Positions 17,289 through 24,975 of a DNA stretch of 64,000 bases are shown piece by piece (the first letter of the stretch is position 1; every line of letters begins with the position of its first letter). The notes under the pieces were generated by a model, which worked only from the letters and a program-made list of their open reading frames with translations, was not told where the DNA came from and did no database searches. The stretch is from Neorhizobium vignae. GTDB lineage: Bacteria > Pseudomonadota > Alphaproteobacteria > Rhizobiales > Rhizobiaceae. The stretch is from NCBI RefSeq assembly GCF_000732195.1, contig NZ_JNNU01000008.1:264449-328448 (forward strand), read 5' to 3'. The translations under genes and the position numbers were made by a program.

Positions 17289-19005
17289 GACAGCAGCAAG
17301 GCAGAAAGACGCAACCATCATACGGCCGGATTTCCGCAGAAACGCGGAGCCGACAGACCCCGAAGAGGTCGTCGAGGCGCGGCCTGAGCCCGCTCCCCCG
17401 TCTGCCCCGGCCGCGCCGCCCGCCTTCGTGCCGAAGTCGCGTGCAATGATTGCCGCCTATATGCTGGCCGGCACGCTGATCGCGCTCACGCAAGGGCTCG
17501 GCATGAGCTTTATCTCCACCAACCTGCAGCAGATCGCAGGCCCTATGGATCTGACCCAGACCGAAGCCACCTGGCTGATGGCGGCCTATCTCTTCCCGAA
17601 CGCCAGCCTGACGCTGCTGCTCTTCAAGGTACGAGCCCAATACGGCCTCCGGAACTTCGCCGAGGTGGCGATCGTCGTCTACGTGCTCGTCTGCCTGGCG
17701 CATTTCTGGACGGACAGTTACGAAAGCGCGCTGGCACTGCGCTTCTTCGCAGGGGTCGCCGCAGCGCCGATGACCTCGCTCGGCTTTCTCTATATACTCG
17801 AGCCGTTTTCCCCGGCAAAGAAGTTGAGCATCGGCCTCTGCGTCTCGCTGACGGCGCTGGCCCTCCCCTCGCCGGTGACCGGCATCATCTCGCCATATCT
17901 CATGGATATCGGCGGCTACCATGCGCTCTATCTCGTCGAGATGGGGCTCGCCATGGTCTCGCTCGGCCTCGTCTACGTGCTACCGCTCGCCTCGCCGCCG
18001 CGTGCGAAAGTGATCAGCGGCCTCGATGTCATCAGCTACGTGTTCCTCGCCATCGGGCTCGGCAGTTTTGCCGTCGTGTTCACCGTCGGCCGGCTCTACT
18101 GGTGGACGGCGGTCGACTGGCTCGCCTGGATGATCATCGCCGGCATCGCCGCCTCCGCCATCTTTGCGGCGATCGAGCTCAACCGGAAGAACCATCTGGT
18201 CGATATCCGCTGGCTCACCTCCCGAGAGATCCTGCATTTCACCGGCGCTCTGATGGTGTCTCGCCTGGTGTTTTCCGAACAGACCAGCGGCGCGATCAAT
18301 TTTCTGCGCAATACGGGCATGCTGACCGAGCAGTTGGCCGGGCTCTACTGGGTCGTCCTCGCTGGTGCCGTCGCTTCCGGCATCATCTGCGCCATGATCA
18401 TGAAGCCCGGCAGCACCTCGGCGATCCACGCGGTCTCGCTGCTGCTGGTGGCGGTCGGCAGCTACATGGACAGCCAGTCGACCATCCTCACCCGTCCGGA
18501 ACAAATGTATCTCAGCCAATTCCTGGTGAGCTTCGCGAGCGGCCTCTTCCTGCCCCCGGCGCTGATGATCGGCATGGGTGCTGCGATGAAGCGCGGCCCG
18601 AGCTACATCCTCTCCTTCATCGTCGTTTTCCTCGCCACCCAGAAGGTCGGCGGTTATCTCGGCAGCGCCCTCTATGGCACCTTCGTGCAGTGGCGCGAAC
18701 AGTTCCATTCCTTCCGGCTGGTCTCCGAGCTCGCCTCCACCGATCCGCTGGTCGCAACCCGGCTGAATCAGCTCGGCGGCGCCTATGGCAAGGTGCTGAC
18801 AGACCCCAACCAGCAGGTGGCGCAAGGCGCCGCCCTCTTCGCCAGGCAGGTGCAGCAGCAGGCCTATGCTCTCGCCTACAACGACTCCTTTCTGCTGACC
18901 GCCTGGGCCTCGCTTGCCGCGCTTGCCGTCCTTCTCCTCCACGTCGCCTGGCGCAACCGCCACCGGCTTTTGCCCATCAAGACCCCGACGCCCGCCGCTG
19001 CCTGA
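17275..19005 (+). CDS. emrB: MFS efflux pump, EmrB/DHA2 family
   Basis: ATG 17275 follows CTGGAGGACATCG inside the end of the marR gene and gives a 576-residue protein. The first 55 residues are a cytoplasmic, proline-rich tail (PEPAPPSAPAAPPAF). About 14 hydrophobic segments follow, beginning MIAAYMLAGTLIALTQGLG. A hydrophilic loop with LARQVQQQAYALAYNDSF near the C-terminus is typical of EmrB-type pumps. These work with a periplasmic adaptor and an outer-membrane channel to expel hydrophobic compounds. The adaptor is the next gene. Motif A is weak: the usual R-x-GRR loop is replaced, as in other EmrB-like proteins of this subgroup. Confidence 0.85.
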   Translation: MSRRETAARQKDATIIRPDFRRNAEPTDPEEVVEARPEPAPPSAPAAPPAFVPKSRAMIAAYMLAGTLIALTQGLGMSFISTNLQQIAGPMDLTQTEATWLMAAYLFPNASLTLLLFKVRAQYGLRNFAEVAIVVYVLVCLAHFWTDSYESALALRFFAGVAAAPMTSLGFLYILEPFSPAKKLSIGLCVSLTALALPSPVTGIISPYLMDIGGYHALYLVEMGLAMVSLGLVYVLPLASPPRAKVISGLDVISYVFLAIGLGSFAVVFTVGRLYWWTAVDWLAWMIIAGIAASAIFAAIELNRKNHLVDIRWLTSREILHFTGALMVSRLVFSEQTSGAINFLRNTGMLTEQLAGLYWVVLAGAVASGIICAMIMKPGSTSAIHAVSLLLVAVGSYMDSQSTILTRPEQMYLSQFLVSFASGLFLPPALMIGMGAAMKRGPSYILSFIVVFLATQKVGGYLGSALYGTFVQWREQFHSFRLVSELASTDPLVATRLNQLGGAYGKVLTDPNQQVAQGAALFARQVQQQAYALAYNDSFLLTAWASLAALAVLLLHVAWRNRHRLLPIKTPTPAAA

Positions 19006-19059
19006 AGCCCCGAGCAAGCCACTCAGACCAAGAACCGAAGAACAAGAAACGAAACTGCC

Positions 19060-20130
19060 ATGTCCAAGATCTTCCGCTTCATCGCCACCTATGTGGCGCT
19101 TGCCATCGGCGCCGCCGGCATTGTCATCGTGCTTTATGCCTGGAACCTGCCGCCGTTCCACGGCTCGGTCGAAACGACCAACGACGCCTATGTGCGCGGC
19201 CAGGTGACCATCCTCAGCCCCCAGCTTGCCGGTTACCTCACCGAAGTGCCGGTGCAGGATTATCAGCGGGTGAAACAGGGCGATCTGATCGCCAGGATCG
19301 ACGACCGCATCTACGCCCAGAAGCTGGAACAGGCCAAAGCGGCGCTCGCCACAGCAGAAGCTTCCCTCTCCAATTCCGAACAGAGCCGCAAGTCGGCTGA
19401 AGCCAAGATCCAGTCCGCCAAGGCCGCCGTGGAAAGCGCCAACGCCGCATTCGATGCCGCCAGGACCACCTACGACCGCACCCAGAGCCTCTTCGAAAAG
19501 AACATCGCCACCCAGAGCGACGCCGAAAAGACCCGCGCCGCCTTCAACCAGGCCCAGGCCGCCGTCCATCAGGCCGAAGCCGCCGAACTCGTCGCCGAAC
19601 AGGACCTCAACACGATCGTGGTCAGCCGCAAGTCGCTGGAGGCCAATGTCGAAAGCGCCGAGGCGGCGGTAAAACTCGCCGAAATCGACCTTGCCAATAC
19701 CCGCATCACCGCCCCGCAGGACGGCACGCTCGGCGAAGTCGCCGGCCGCATCGGTCAATATGTCTCGGTCGGCACCCAGATCGGCTCTGTCGTACCTGCC
19801 AAAGTCTGGGTGGTCGCCAACTTCAAGGAAACCCAGCTCGGCGGCATGACGGCCGGCCAGAAAGTGACCTTCACCGTCGATGCCCTGGGGCACGACAAAT
19901 TCACCGGCCGGATCGAGCGTTTTGCGCCGGCCACTGGCTCGGAATTCTCGGTCATCAAGGCCGACAACGCTACCGGCAACTTCACCAAGGTTGCCCAGCG
20001 CATCCCGGTCCGGATCGCCATCGAGCCGCAACAGAAACTCATCGACAGGCTCGTCCCTGGCATGTCGGTGGTCGCAAGCGTAGACCTCGCGCAAGGCGGC
20101 GCCGCTCTGGCCGAGGCCAAGCTCGACTGA
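19060..20130 (+). CDS. emrA: HlyD/EmrA family membrane-fusion protein
   Basis: The 356-residue adaptor has one N-terminal membrane anchor (FIATYVALAIGAAGIVIVLYA). It is followed by the first lipoyl half (TTNDAYVRGQVTILSPQLAGY), a long alanine/glutamate-rich coiled coil over residues 85-200, and the second lipoyl half (ITAPQDGTLGEVAGRIGQYV). A beta-barrel end (VWVVANFKETQL and PVRIAI) follows. It would bridge the EmrB-like pump to an outer-membrane channel that is not encoded here. It lies 54 bases after the pump gene and is followed by a strong terminator, so it closes the operon. Confidence 0.92.
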   Translation: MSKIFRFIATYVALAIGAAGIVIVLYAWNLPPFHGSVETTNDAYVRGQVTILSPQLAGYLTEVPVQDYQRVKQGDLIARIDDRIYAQKLEQAKAALATAEASLSNSEQSRKSAEAKIQSAKAAVESANAAFDAARTTYDRTQSLFEKNIATQSDAEKTRAAFNQAQAAVHQAEAAELVAEQDLNTIVVSRKSLEANVESAEAAVKLAEIDLANTRITAPQDGTLGEVAGRIGQYVSVGTQIGSVVPAKVWVVANFKETQLGGMTAGQKVTFTVDALGHDKFTGRIERFAPATGSEFSVIKADNATGNFTKVAQRIPVRIAIEPQQKLIDRLVPGMSVVASVDLAQGGAALAEAKLD

Positions 20131-20176
20131 TCGCCGGCAGGTGATCAGGAACTCGGCCTTTGACGATCCGACGAAG

Positions 20177-20219
20177 AACGCCCCGCGCCTGTTCAGTATC
20201 TTTGGCGTGGGGCGTTTTG
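20177..20219 (+). terminator. rho-independent terminator of the marR-emrB-emrA operon
   Basis: A 13-base arm AACGCCCCGCGCC (20177-20189) pairs, with one G-T, with GGCGTGGGGCGTT (20204-20216), loop of 14 bases, followed by TTTGT. It lies 47 bases after the emrA stop. Confidence 0.8.
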
Positions 20220-20253
20220 TGTCTTGGGCGGCGTCGCCCGCGACCCCTGGTTT

Positions 20254-21051
20254 CTATTCCTGATCTCCGACGCGTGAGCCGATCCATCCGGAGCCGAGAA
20301 CGTTGGGGACAAAGCGCGCTCTGGAGGAACCCGCCAGCCTGCCACCTGGAAAATAGGTCTGAAGCGACAAGCTTTCGTCCCATGGGACGGGTTGTCCCGT
20401 GCGGAAGGAAACAAGTTGCGAACGGTGGTCGAATTGGCAGAGATATTGCTGTCTTGGCTTCTCCGCCTGGCACCTTATCTTGACGACTTTTTTGAGCCGC
20501 ACCTCCAGTTCCCCCATCTTGCATCTGGCGATCGTAATGGGGTCGAAGTTGTATTTGCCTGGTGCGCATCGCATCGCGGCAAACGTCGCGTTGATGGTTT
20601 CTGTAAGACCGTGCATGTAAGCCGCAATGTCCTTTGCACCCGGTTCAGAGCTGTCCTCACTTTGAGCACTGTTTGCGACTTCAACTTCGGTCAATGCGGC
20701 CAGCCGCCTTCCCTCCTTCGCAATTACGGTCAGGGGAGAAGAAAATTCGTGCTGGCCGAGCACACTGAAGATTACGTTCTCGGTGGCAGAGCGAGGATCT
20801 GGCTGCTGTCGCGCTTTTTCGAGTGCCGCGCGGAACTCAGCTGCGACACCCGGATTCGATTCCAGCGCTGTGATCTTTTGCCATAAGGGCGTCAGCAGGT
20901 TTTCTTGATCGAGCGTTCCAAAGGCTTGCTCCAGCGAACCTCGGTATTCTTCAACGGGCGCCAGCATTGCGCGCGCCCTGATCAGGTCATCCAGGGAGGT
21001 AGGCAGACTAGCCGCCGATGCCGCGGCTTGCGTCAATGGTGGTCTCAACAC
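20254..21051 (-). CDS. hypothetical protein, probably the displaced C-terminal part of the upstream gene
   Basis: This frame of 265 codons begins at a GTG with only a weak GAG upstream. It is in exactly the same frame as the gene ending at 21070, separated from it by one TGA and six sense codons. It contains a helical, acidic segment (PTSLDDLIRARAMLAP, TALESNPGVAAEF) and three cysteines. If the TGA were TGG the two would read through as one secreted protein of 523 residues. No family is recognised. Either this is a separate coupled gene or the tail of a nonsense-mutated one; the second seems likelier because there is no good ribosome site. Confidence 0.5.
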   Translation of the reverse strand: MLRPPLTQAAASAASLPTSLDDLIRARAMLAPVEEYRGSLEQAFGTLDQENLLTPLWQKITALESNPGVAAEFRAALEKARQQPDPRSATENVIFSVLGQHEFSSPLTVIAKEGRRLAALTEVEVANSAQSEDSSEPGAKDIAAYMHGLTETINATFAAMRCAPGKYNFDPITIARCKMGELEVRLKKVVKIRCQAEKPRQQYLCQFDHRSQLVSFRTGQPVPWDESLSLQTYFPGGRLAGSSRARFVPNVLGSGWIGSRVGDQE

Positions 21052-21069
21052 CTCGGATACACGTTTTTG

Positions 21070-21825
21070 TCATGCCTGGTAGACCCGGAGTTTAATCTTG
21101 TCCGGCCATTCCGACTTCTGGGCCTGCCGAAAAATGAAGAGGGCTCTCCCGATGCCCTGGGGAAATTCCCGGGGGCCGGAAGCCAGGTCGGCGAGCAGGG
21201 AGTCTGCCTTGACGTTCGCTCGCGCTTCCCGAACCTCCGCCAGCAGCTGATCTTTTGTCGGTCTGTCGACGCGACTGAAAATGACATCGTGCTCAAGCCT
21301 ATTCCACCAATGCTGGTTGTCCTCGTGTTTCTCCACGAACTCGCGAATTCTGCCGCGAACCGCATTGATCCAAGCAGGACCTTTGGCGTCGAACATGCCT
21401 TTCGAGAGGGGAGGCGGAGGCGCTTCGATTGGCTCTTGGAGGAATGCCACGAAGCTTCCAATTCTGCATTGCGTGAGCGTGCCTCGAAGGGACTTGCGGC
21501 CTCCCATTTCAACGAGGTCTCCGCGCAGCCCCGAGGCTCGAAAACCGGTAGGCTGCATGATCCAGGAGCCGGGTTCGAACTCAAACTTGCCTGACGATGT
21601 GGCGACACCCGCGACATTGTACTTTGCCAGCTTCCATCCTGAACGGAACTCGAATACCCCTATCAACTGATCGTTCTTAACCTCGTCGATGGAAAGCACC
21701 ATCTGCAGACTTTTATCCGCATCGCAGCTTAGGTTCCCCTTCCATCGGCCCTTCAAGGTATCATTTGCCAAGGCAAAGTTGCTTAAACTGAACGCGAGAA
21801 ATATTGCGATGAGCCACCTGTTCAT
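21070..21825 (-). CDS. secreted hypothetical protein, possibly truncated by a TGA
   Basis: ATG 21825 is chosen because GGGAGG lies six bases upstream and the product starts with a signal peptide, MNRWLIAIFLAFSLSNFALA. The mature part opens with TLKGRWKGNLSCDADKSLQ, an extracytoplasmic beta-barrel-like start. It includes IGVFEFRSGW, LRGTLTQCRIGS and a proline stretch (EAPPPPLSKG). The second half is helical and charged and ends LRVYQA before TGA. The frame stays open beyond the TGA into the next entry. No family is recognised; the first half resembles small rhizobial exported proteins. Confidence 0.6.
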   Translation of the reverse strand: MNRWLIAIFLAFSLSNFALANDTLKGRWKGNLSCDADKSLQMVLSIDEVKNDQLIGVFEFRSGWKLAKYNVAGVATSSGKFEFEPGSWIMQPTGFRASGLRGDLVEMGGRKSLRGTLTQCRIGSFVAFLQEPIEAPPPPLSKGMFDAKGPAWINAVRGRIREFVEKHEDNQHWWNRLEHDVIFSRVDRPTKDQLLAEVREARANVKADSLLADLASGPREFPQGIGRALFIFRQAQKSEWPDKIKLRVYQA

Positions 21826-22065
21826 CCTCATCCTCCCGATGCAAGACGACACGATACATTTGCAGGCCCGCACGGCGAAGTTAGCCAATCGGCGTAACGG
21901 CGGGACAGGAATAGGGCTCCGGAGCGACGGAGATGATGACCGCGCTTTGCCGCACCACTTGAGTCCCCTCGTCGAAATGCGATCTTCAAACTCGCTTTGA
22001 CCCCATTCCCCATTTGACGCGCCGCACCAATTGGCTAACATTGCCGGAAACTCCAGGTATCCCCC

Positions 22066-22395
22066 ATGAGCGTCCGCCCTCCCCAGTCGTTCTATCAGCC
22101 CGGCTTCGCCAATACCGGCTTCAACGTTCTCGAATACGAGCTGATGTCCGAGCGCGCCGCGGCTCTTAGTCGGCAGGGGTTGAAGGTGGAGGAAGCACTC
22201 GCTGCGTTGCATGCGTGGAACCCGGATCGCGACAGCGAGGTGCTACGGGAGAGGTTTCGCAACGATGCTGCGGATGCCGTCTGGGGATTGTTCATTCAGC
22301 GCGAAATCTGCGGTCTTCGAAACAACCGCGACATCATCAACCGTTATGCGATCCCGAGCGAAGTCCTTTCGAGGGTCGGGGCGGTCCGCAAATGA
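22066..22395 (+). CDS. conserved small hypothetical protein
   Basis: A 109-residue, probably cytoplasmic helical protein. It contains NVLEYELMSERAAALSRQG and KVEEALAALHAWN, followed by a second helical half ending in basic residues. It has good coding character and no competing frame. ATG 22066 is preceded by CCAGGTATCCCCC, a weak ribosome site. Small proteins with this ALxxQGxKVEEAL pattern occur singly in Rhizobiales and have no known function. It is in the same direction as the amidotransferase-like gene 78 bases downstream. Confidence 0.65.
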   Translation: MSVRPPQSFYQPGFANTGFNVLEYELMSERAAALSRQGLKVEEALAALHAWNPDRDSEVLRERFRNDAADAVWGLFIQREICGLRNNRDIINRYAIPSEVLSRVGAVRK

Positions 22396-22473
22396 AACTC
22401 GGCCCGTTCAATTGAAATTTGAAATTGCCCGCAGGCTTTTCGAATCCTTGCGGCTGGAAAATGGATTTGAGCA

Positions 22474-23244
22474 ATGACCAGACCCGTGATCGGCGTCATC
22501 GGGAACACCCATAACGTCGAGAACCGCTTTTCCGCGCAGCTCGTCGGCGAGCAGAACCTCCGGGCAATCGCCGAAGTCACCGGCGCCCTGCCGCTGATGT
22601 TTGCCGGCAATCCGAAGATCACCGACATCCCGACGCTGCTCGAAACCGTCGACGGCATCCTATTGACCGGGGCCAGAGCCAATGTCCACCCGAGCCATTT
22701 CAACACCGAGCCGCATGCCCGTCACGAGCCCTATGACCAGAACCGCGATGCCGTCGCCCTGCCGCTGATCAATGCCTGCGTGGCCGCCGGCATACCGGTA
22801 TTCGGCATCTGTCGCGGCTTTCAGGAAATGAATGTCGCGGCCGGCGGCTCGCTGCACCCGGAGATCCGTGAACTGCCCGGACGCATGAACCACCGCATGC
22901 CGCGGCTCGAAAACGGCGAGATCCATCCGGACATGACGGTCGTCTTTGCCGATCGCCATGACGTCCAGCTCATCCCGGACGGCGTGTTCGCCCGCCTGCT
23001 CGGCCGCGAGACGATCCGGGTCAATTCGCTCCATGGCCAGGGAGTAGACGAACTGGGGAACCGCATCGTCGTCGAGGGCGTGGCGGAAGACGGCACGATC
23101 GAGGCGATCCGGTTCAAGGAAGCGCAAGGGTTTGCCCTTGGCGTGCAATGGCACGCCGAATATGATCCGCAGATCAATCCCATCAACCGGGCCCTATTCG
23201 AGGCTTTTGGCGAGGCCGTCAGGGCACGCAGGGCCCGCTCTTAG
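22474..23244 (+). CDS. gamma-glutamyl-gamma-aminobutyrate hydrolase family (PuuD-like class I glutamine amidotransferase)
   Basis: The 256-residue protein is a class I amidotransferase-fold hydrolase. The nucleophile cysteine lies in GICRGFQEMNVAAGGSL, the histidine in GVQWHAEYDP, and the oxyanion region in DGILLTGARANVHP. The latter is distinctive for PuuD relatives that hydrolyse gamma-Glu-GABA in putrescine breakdown. Length fits PuuD (254 residues in E. coli). No other puu genes are near, so the real substrate may be another gamma-glutamyl amide. ATG 22474 opens MTRPVIGVIGNT, the expected start. Confidence 0.9.
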   Translation: MTRPVIGVIGNTHNVENRFSAQLVGEQNLRAIAEVTGALPLMFAGNPKITDIPTLLETVDGILLTGARANVHPSHFNTEPHARHEPYDQNRDAVALPLINACVAAGIPVFGICRGFQEMNVAAGGSLHPEIRELPGRMNHRMPRLENGEIHPDMTVVFADRHDVQLIPDGVFARLLGRETIRVNSLHGQGVDELGNRIVVEGVAEDGTIEAIRFKEAQGFALGVQWHAEYDPQINPINRALFEAFGEAVRARRARS

Positions 23245-23526
23245 ACGGAAACTCGCTACCTCGCATTACCGCCGTCGAAGAGCTGCGCCAGCCACTCGCA
23301 GGAGCGTAGCTGCTTGTTCCGAAGCGCGGTGCTGCTCATCACTTTGATCTTCAGTGCCACAGTAGTGGACAAGACCGCCGCCGATCCACCACGGCCAAAC
23401 ACGCGGCACAACGGCATCCCGCCCGCATCGACGCGATGTCTCAACCGGGCCGCATAGCCCGTTCTGCCGTCTTGGCAATTGGGAAGGCCAGGGATAGCCT
23501 CCATCCCGGAAGCCTGGGAGGGCGTC

Positions 23527-24333
23527 ATGACGTCGAGTTTCAATGTCCGCAACGCGGCCGGTTATGAGCAACTCATGGGGCGCTGGAGCCAAAGGCTGGC
23601 ACCCCAGCTGATCGATTTCGCCGGTCTTCAAGATGGGGAAAAGGTTCTCGACGTCGGCTGCGGCACGGGAAGCCTGACATTCGCACTGCCGAAGGCGGCC
23701 AATCTTTCCGAGATCGCGGCGATCGACTATTCGCCCGTCTTCGTCGAAGAGGCGATCCGTCGCAACACCGATCCGAGGATCAGGATCAGCCAGGCGGATG
23801 CCTGCGCGCTGCCGTTCGAGAACGGATATTTCGACCGGGCGATGGCTCTTCTCGTCCTGCATTTCGTGCCGGAAGCGGACAAGGCCGTCGCCGAAATGCG
23901 GCGCGTGGTGCGGCCGGGCGGGGTGGTGGCTGCAACCGTCTGGGATCATCTCGGCGGCATGCCCGCCATGCGGATGATGTGGGACACGGTTTCGATGCTG
24001 GACGACAATGCCCGGCAGATGCGAAGCCACCATTTCTTCCAGCCGATGATGCAGCCGGGCGAGATGAAGGACAGCTTCCTCCGAAGAGGTCTCGTCGACG
24101 TGGCGGAAGTCTCGCTGATGATCCGGATGGATTTTCAGTCCTTCGACGACTACTGGGCGCCGATCGCCGCCGGCGAAGGACCGCTCGGCAAATACGTAGC
24201 CTCGCTCGAACCGGCGCTTCGGGCGAAAACCGACGCCGCGGTCAGGGCCGCCTACGAAGCGGGCAGGCAGGATGGTCCGCGTTCGTTCGTCTCCGTCGCC
24301 TGGGCCTGCCGGGGTGTGGTTCCCTCCGCCTGA
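23527..24333 (+). CDS. class I SAM-dependent methyltransferase
   Basis: ATG 23527 follows GGGAGGGCGTC and gives 268 residues. The SAM site motif I is VLDVGCGTGSLTFALP at about residues 40-55, the acidic motif II is IAAIDYSPVFVEEA, and the motif III/IV region is DRAMALLVLHFVPEADKAVAEM, as in UbiE/type 11 methyltransferases. The C-terminal half carries FQSFDDYWAPIAAGEGP, seen in a subgroup of uncharacterised proteobacterial methyltransferases. It stands alone; substrate unknown. An imperfect hairpin follows at 24355-24383. Confidence 0.9.
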   Translation: MTSSFNVRNAAGYEQLMGRWSQRLAPQLIDFAGLQDGEKVLDVGCGTGSLTFALPKAANLSEIAAIDYSPVFVEEAIRRNTDPRIRISQADACALPFENGYFDRAMALLVLHFVPEADKAVAEMRRVVRPGGVVAATVWDHLGGMPAMRMMWDTVSMLDDNARQMRSHHFFQPMMQPGEMKDSFLRRGLVDVAEVSLMIRMDFQSFDDYWAPIAAGEGPLGKYVASLEPALRAKTDAAVRAAYEAGRQDGPRSFVSVAWACRGVVPSA

Positions 24334-24408
24334 TCGCCTGACGCTGAAAGCACAATACTCCCGGCGCTCCGCCGGGAGAGTATCTCTTCACCCGATCCGG
24401 TGGACCGA

Positions 24409-24636
24409 TCAGTGCGCCGTGTTCGCCTGCCCACCCTTCTTCTTCGCATCGTGGGTATGGTGGCTGTCGCGTTCGCCGCCACCACCCGAGATCCGGCTCT
24501 TGGAGCGCTGGTCGTCGTCGGCCGGTGGCTTCTTCACCTCGAGCGGCACACCCTTTTTCGCATCGGGGGCGTTTTCATGTGAGGCGCCCGGCCCACCCTG
24601 GCGGATGCTTGCGGGCGTCTTGGTCGATGTCGACAT
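24409..24636 (-). CDS. small hydrophilic low-complexity protein
   Basis: This 75-residue product (start MSTSTKTPASIRQGG) is entirely hydrophilic, with KKPPADDDQRSKSRISGGGG and DSHHTHDAKKK. It is likely disordered. ATG 24636 follows TAGGGAGTTC and a tandem ATG. It follows another small protein 10 bases upstream in the same direction. Such Lys/Gly/His-rich mini-proteins appear in Rhizobiaceae and are often linked to general stress conditions, but no function is established. Confidence 0.6.
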   Translation of the reverse strand: MSTSTKTPASIRQGGPGASHENAPDAKKGVPLEVKKPPADDDQRSKSRISGGGGERDSHHTHDAKKKGGQANTAH

Positions 24637-24646
24637 CATGAACTCC

Positions 24647-24829
24647 CTATCGGTCCTGCTGATAACCCTGATGGGTCGTGTTGACCTTGGTATTGCCTTG
24701 CTGGCCCTGCTTGCCGGGATCATTGGTCGCCTGGAGCTTGCCGGGTTTGATACCGGACGCATGGGCCTGTTCGCCGGAGCCCTTGCGGCTCAGGTTTTCC
24801 GGGGGCGTCGGGGGAAGTTTGCTGCTCAC
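24647..24829 (-). CDS. small hydrophilic hypothetical protein
   Basis: A GTG at 24829 with AAGGAGACCCTTC upstream gives 60 residues: SSKLPPTPPENLSRKGSG, then GIKPGKLQATNDPGKQGQQG. The protein is Gln/Gly/Pro-rich, without hydrophobic segments, and probably disordered. An upstream frame to 24892 is not used because the ribosome site points to the GTG. It forms a two-gene unit with the entry at 24409 and is divergent from the alpha-glucosidase gene. No function is known. Confidence 0.6.
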   Translation of the reverse strand: MSSKLPPTPPENLSRKGSGEQAHASGIKPGKLQATNDPGKQGQQGNTKVNTTHQGYQQDR

Positions 24830-24975
24830 GAAGGGTCTCCTTTTCTTGCGGTTTCCCACTGGTCTAACCCGCAGCGAGCCACGATGTTCCATCCGACGAG
24901 TTGTTGCCGCTGGCGTGAGGAACCGCAGCCCGCGCTCTCGCGTTCGAACAGGTTAAAGAGGCAGGGAGGGCATCG

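Noticed and set aside
17980..20094. 704-codon open frame on the minus strand
   Set aside because: Antisense to emrB and emrA; low-complexity G/D/R sequence.
21070..21072. Selenocysteine at the TGA between the two secreted-protein frames
   Set aside because: No SECIS-like hairpin was noticed right after it, and the neighbouring residues do not resemble a redox site; tryptophan loss is more likely.
24355..24383. Hairpin after the methyltransferase gene as a terminator
   Set aside because: The stem (ATACTC-CCGGCG with a two-base bulge) is real but no T-run follows on either strand.
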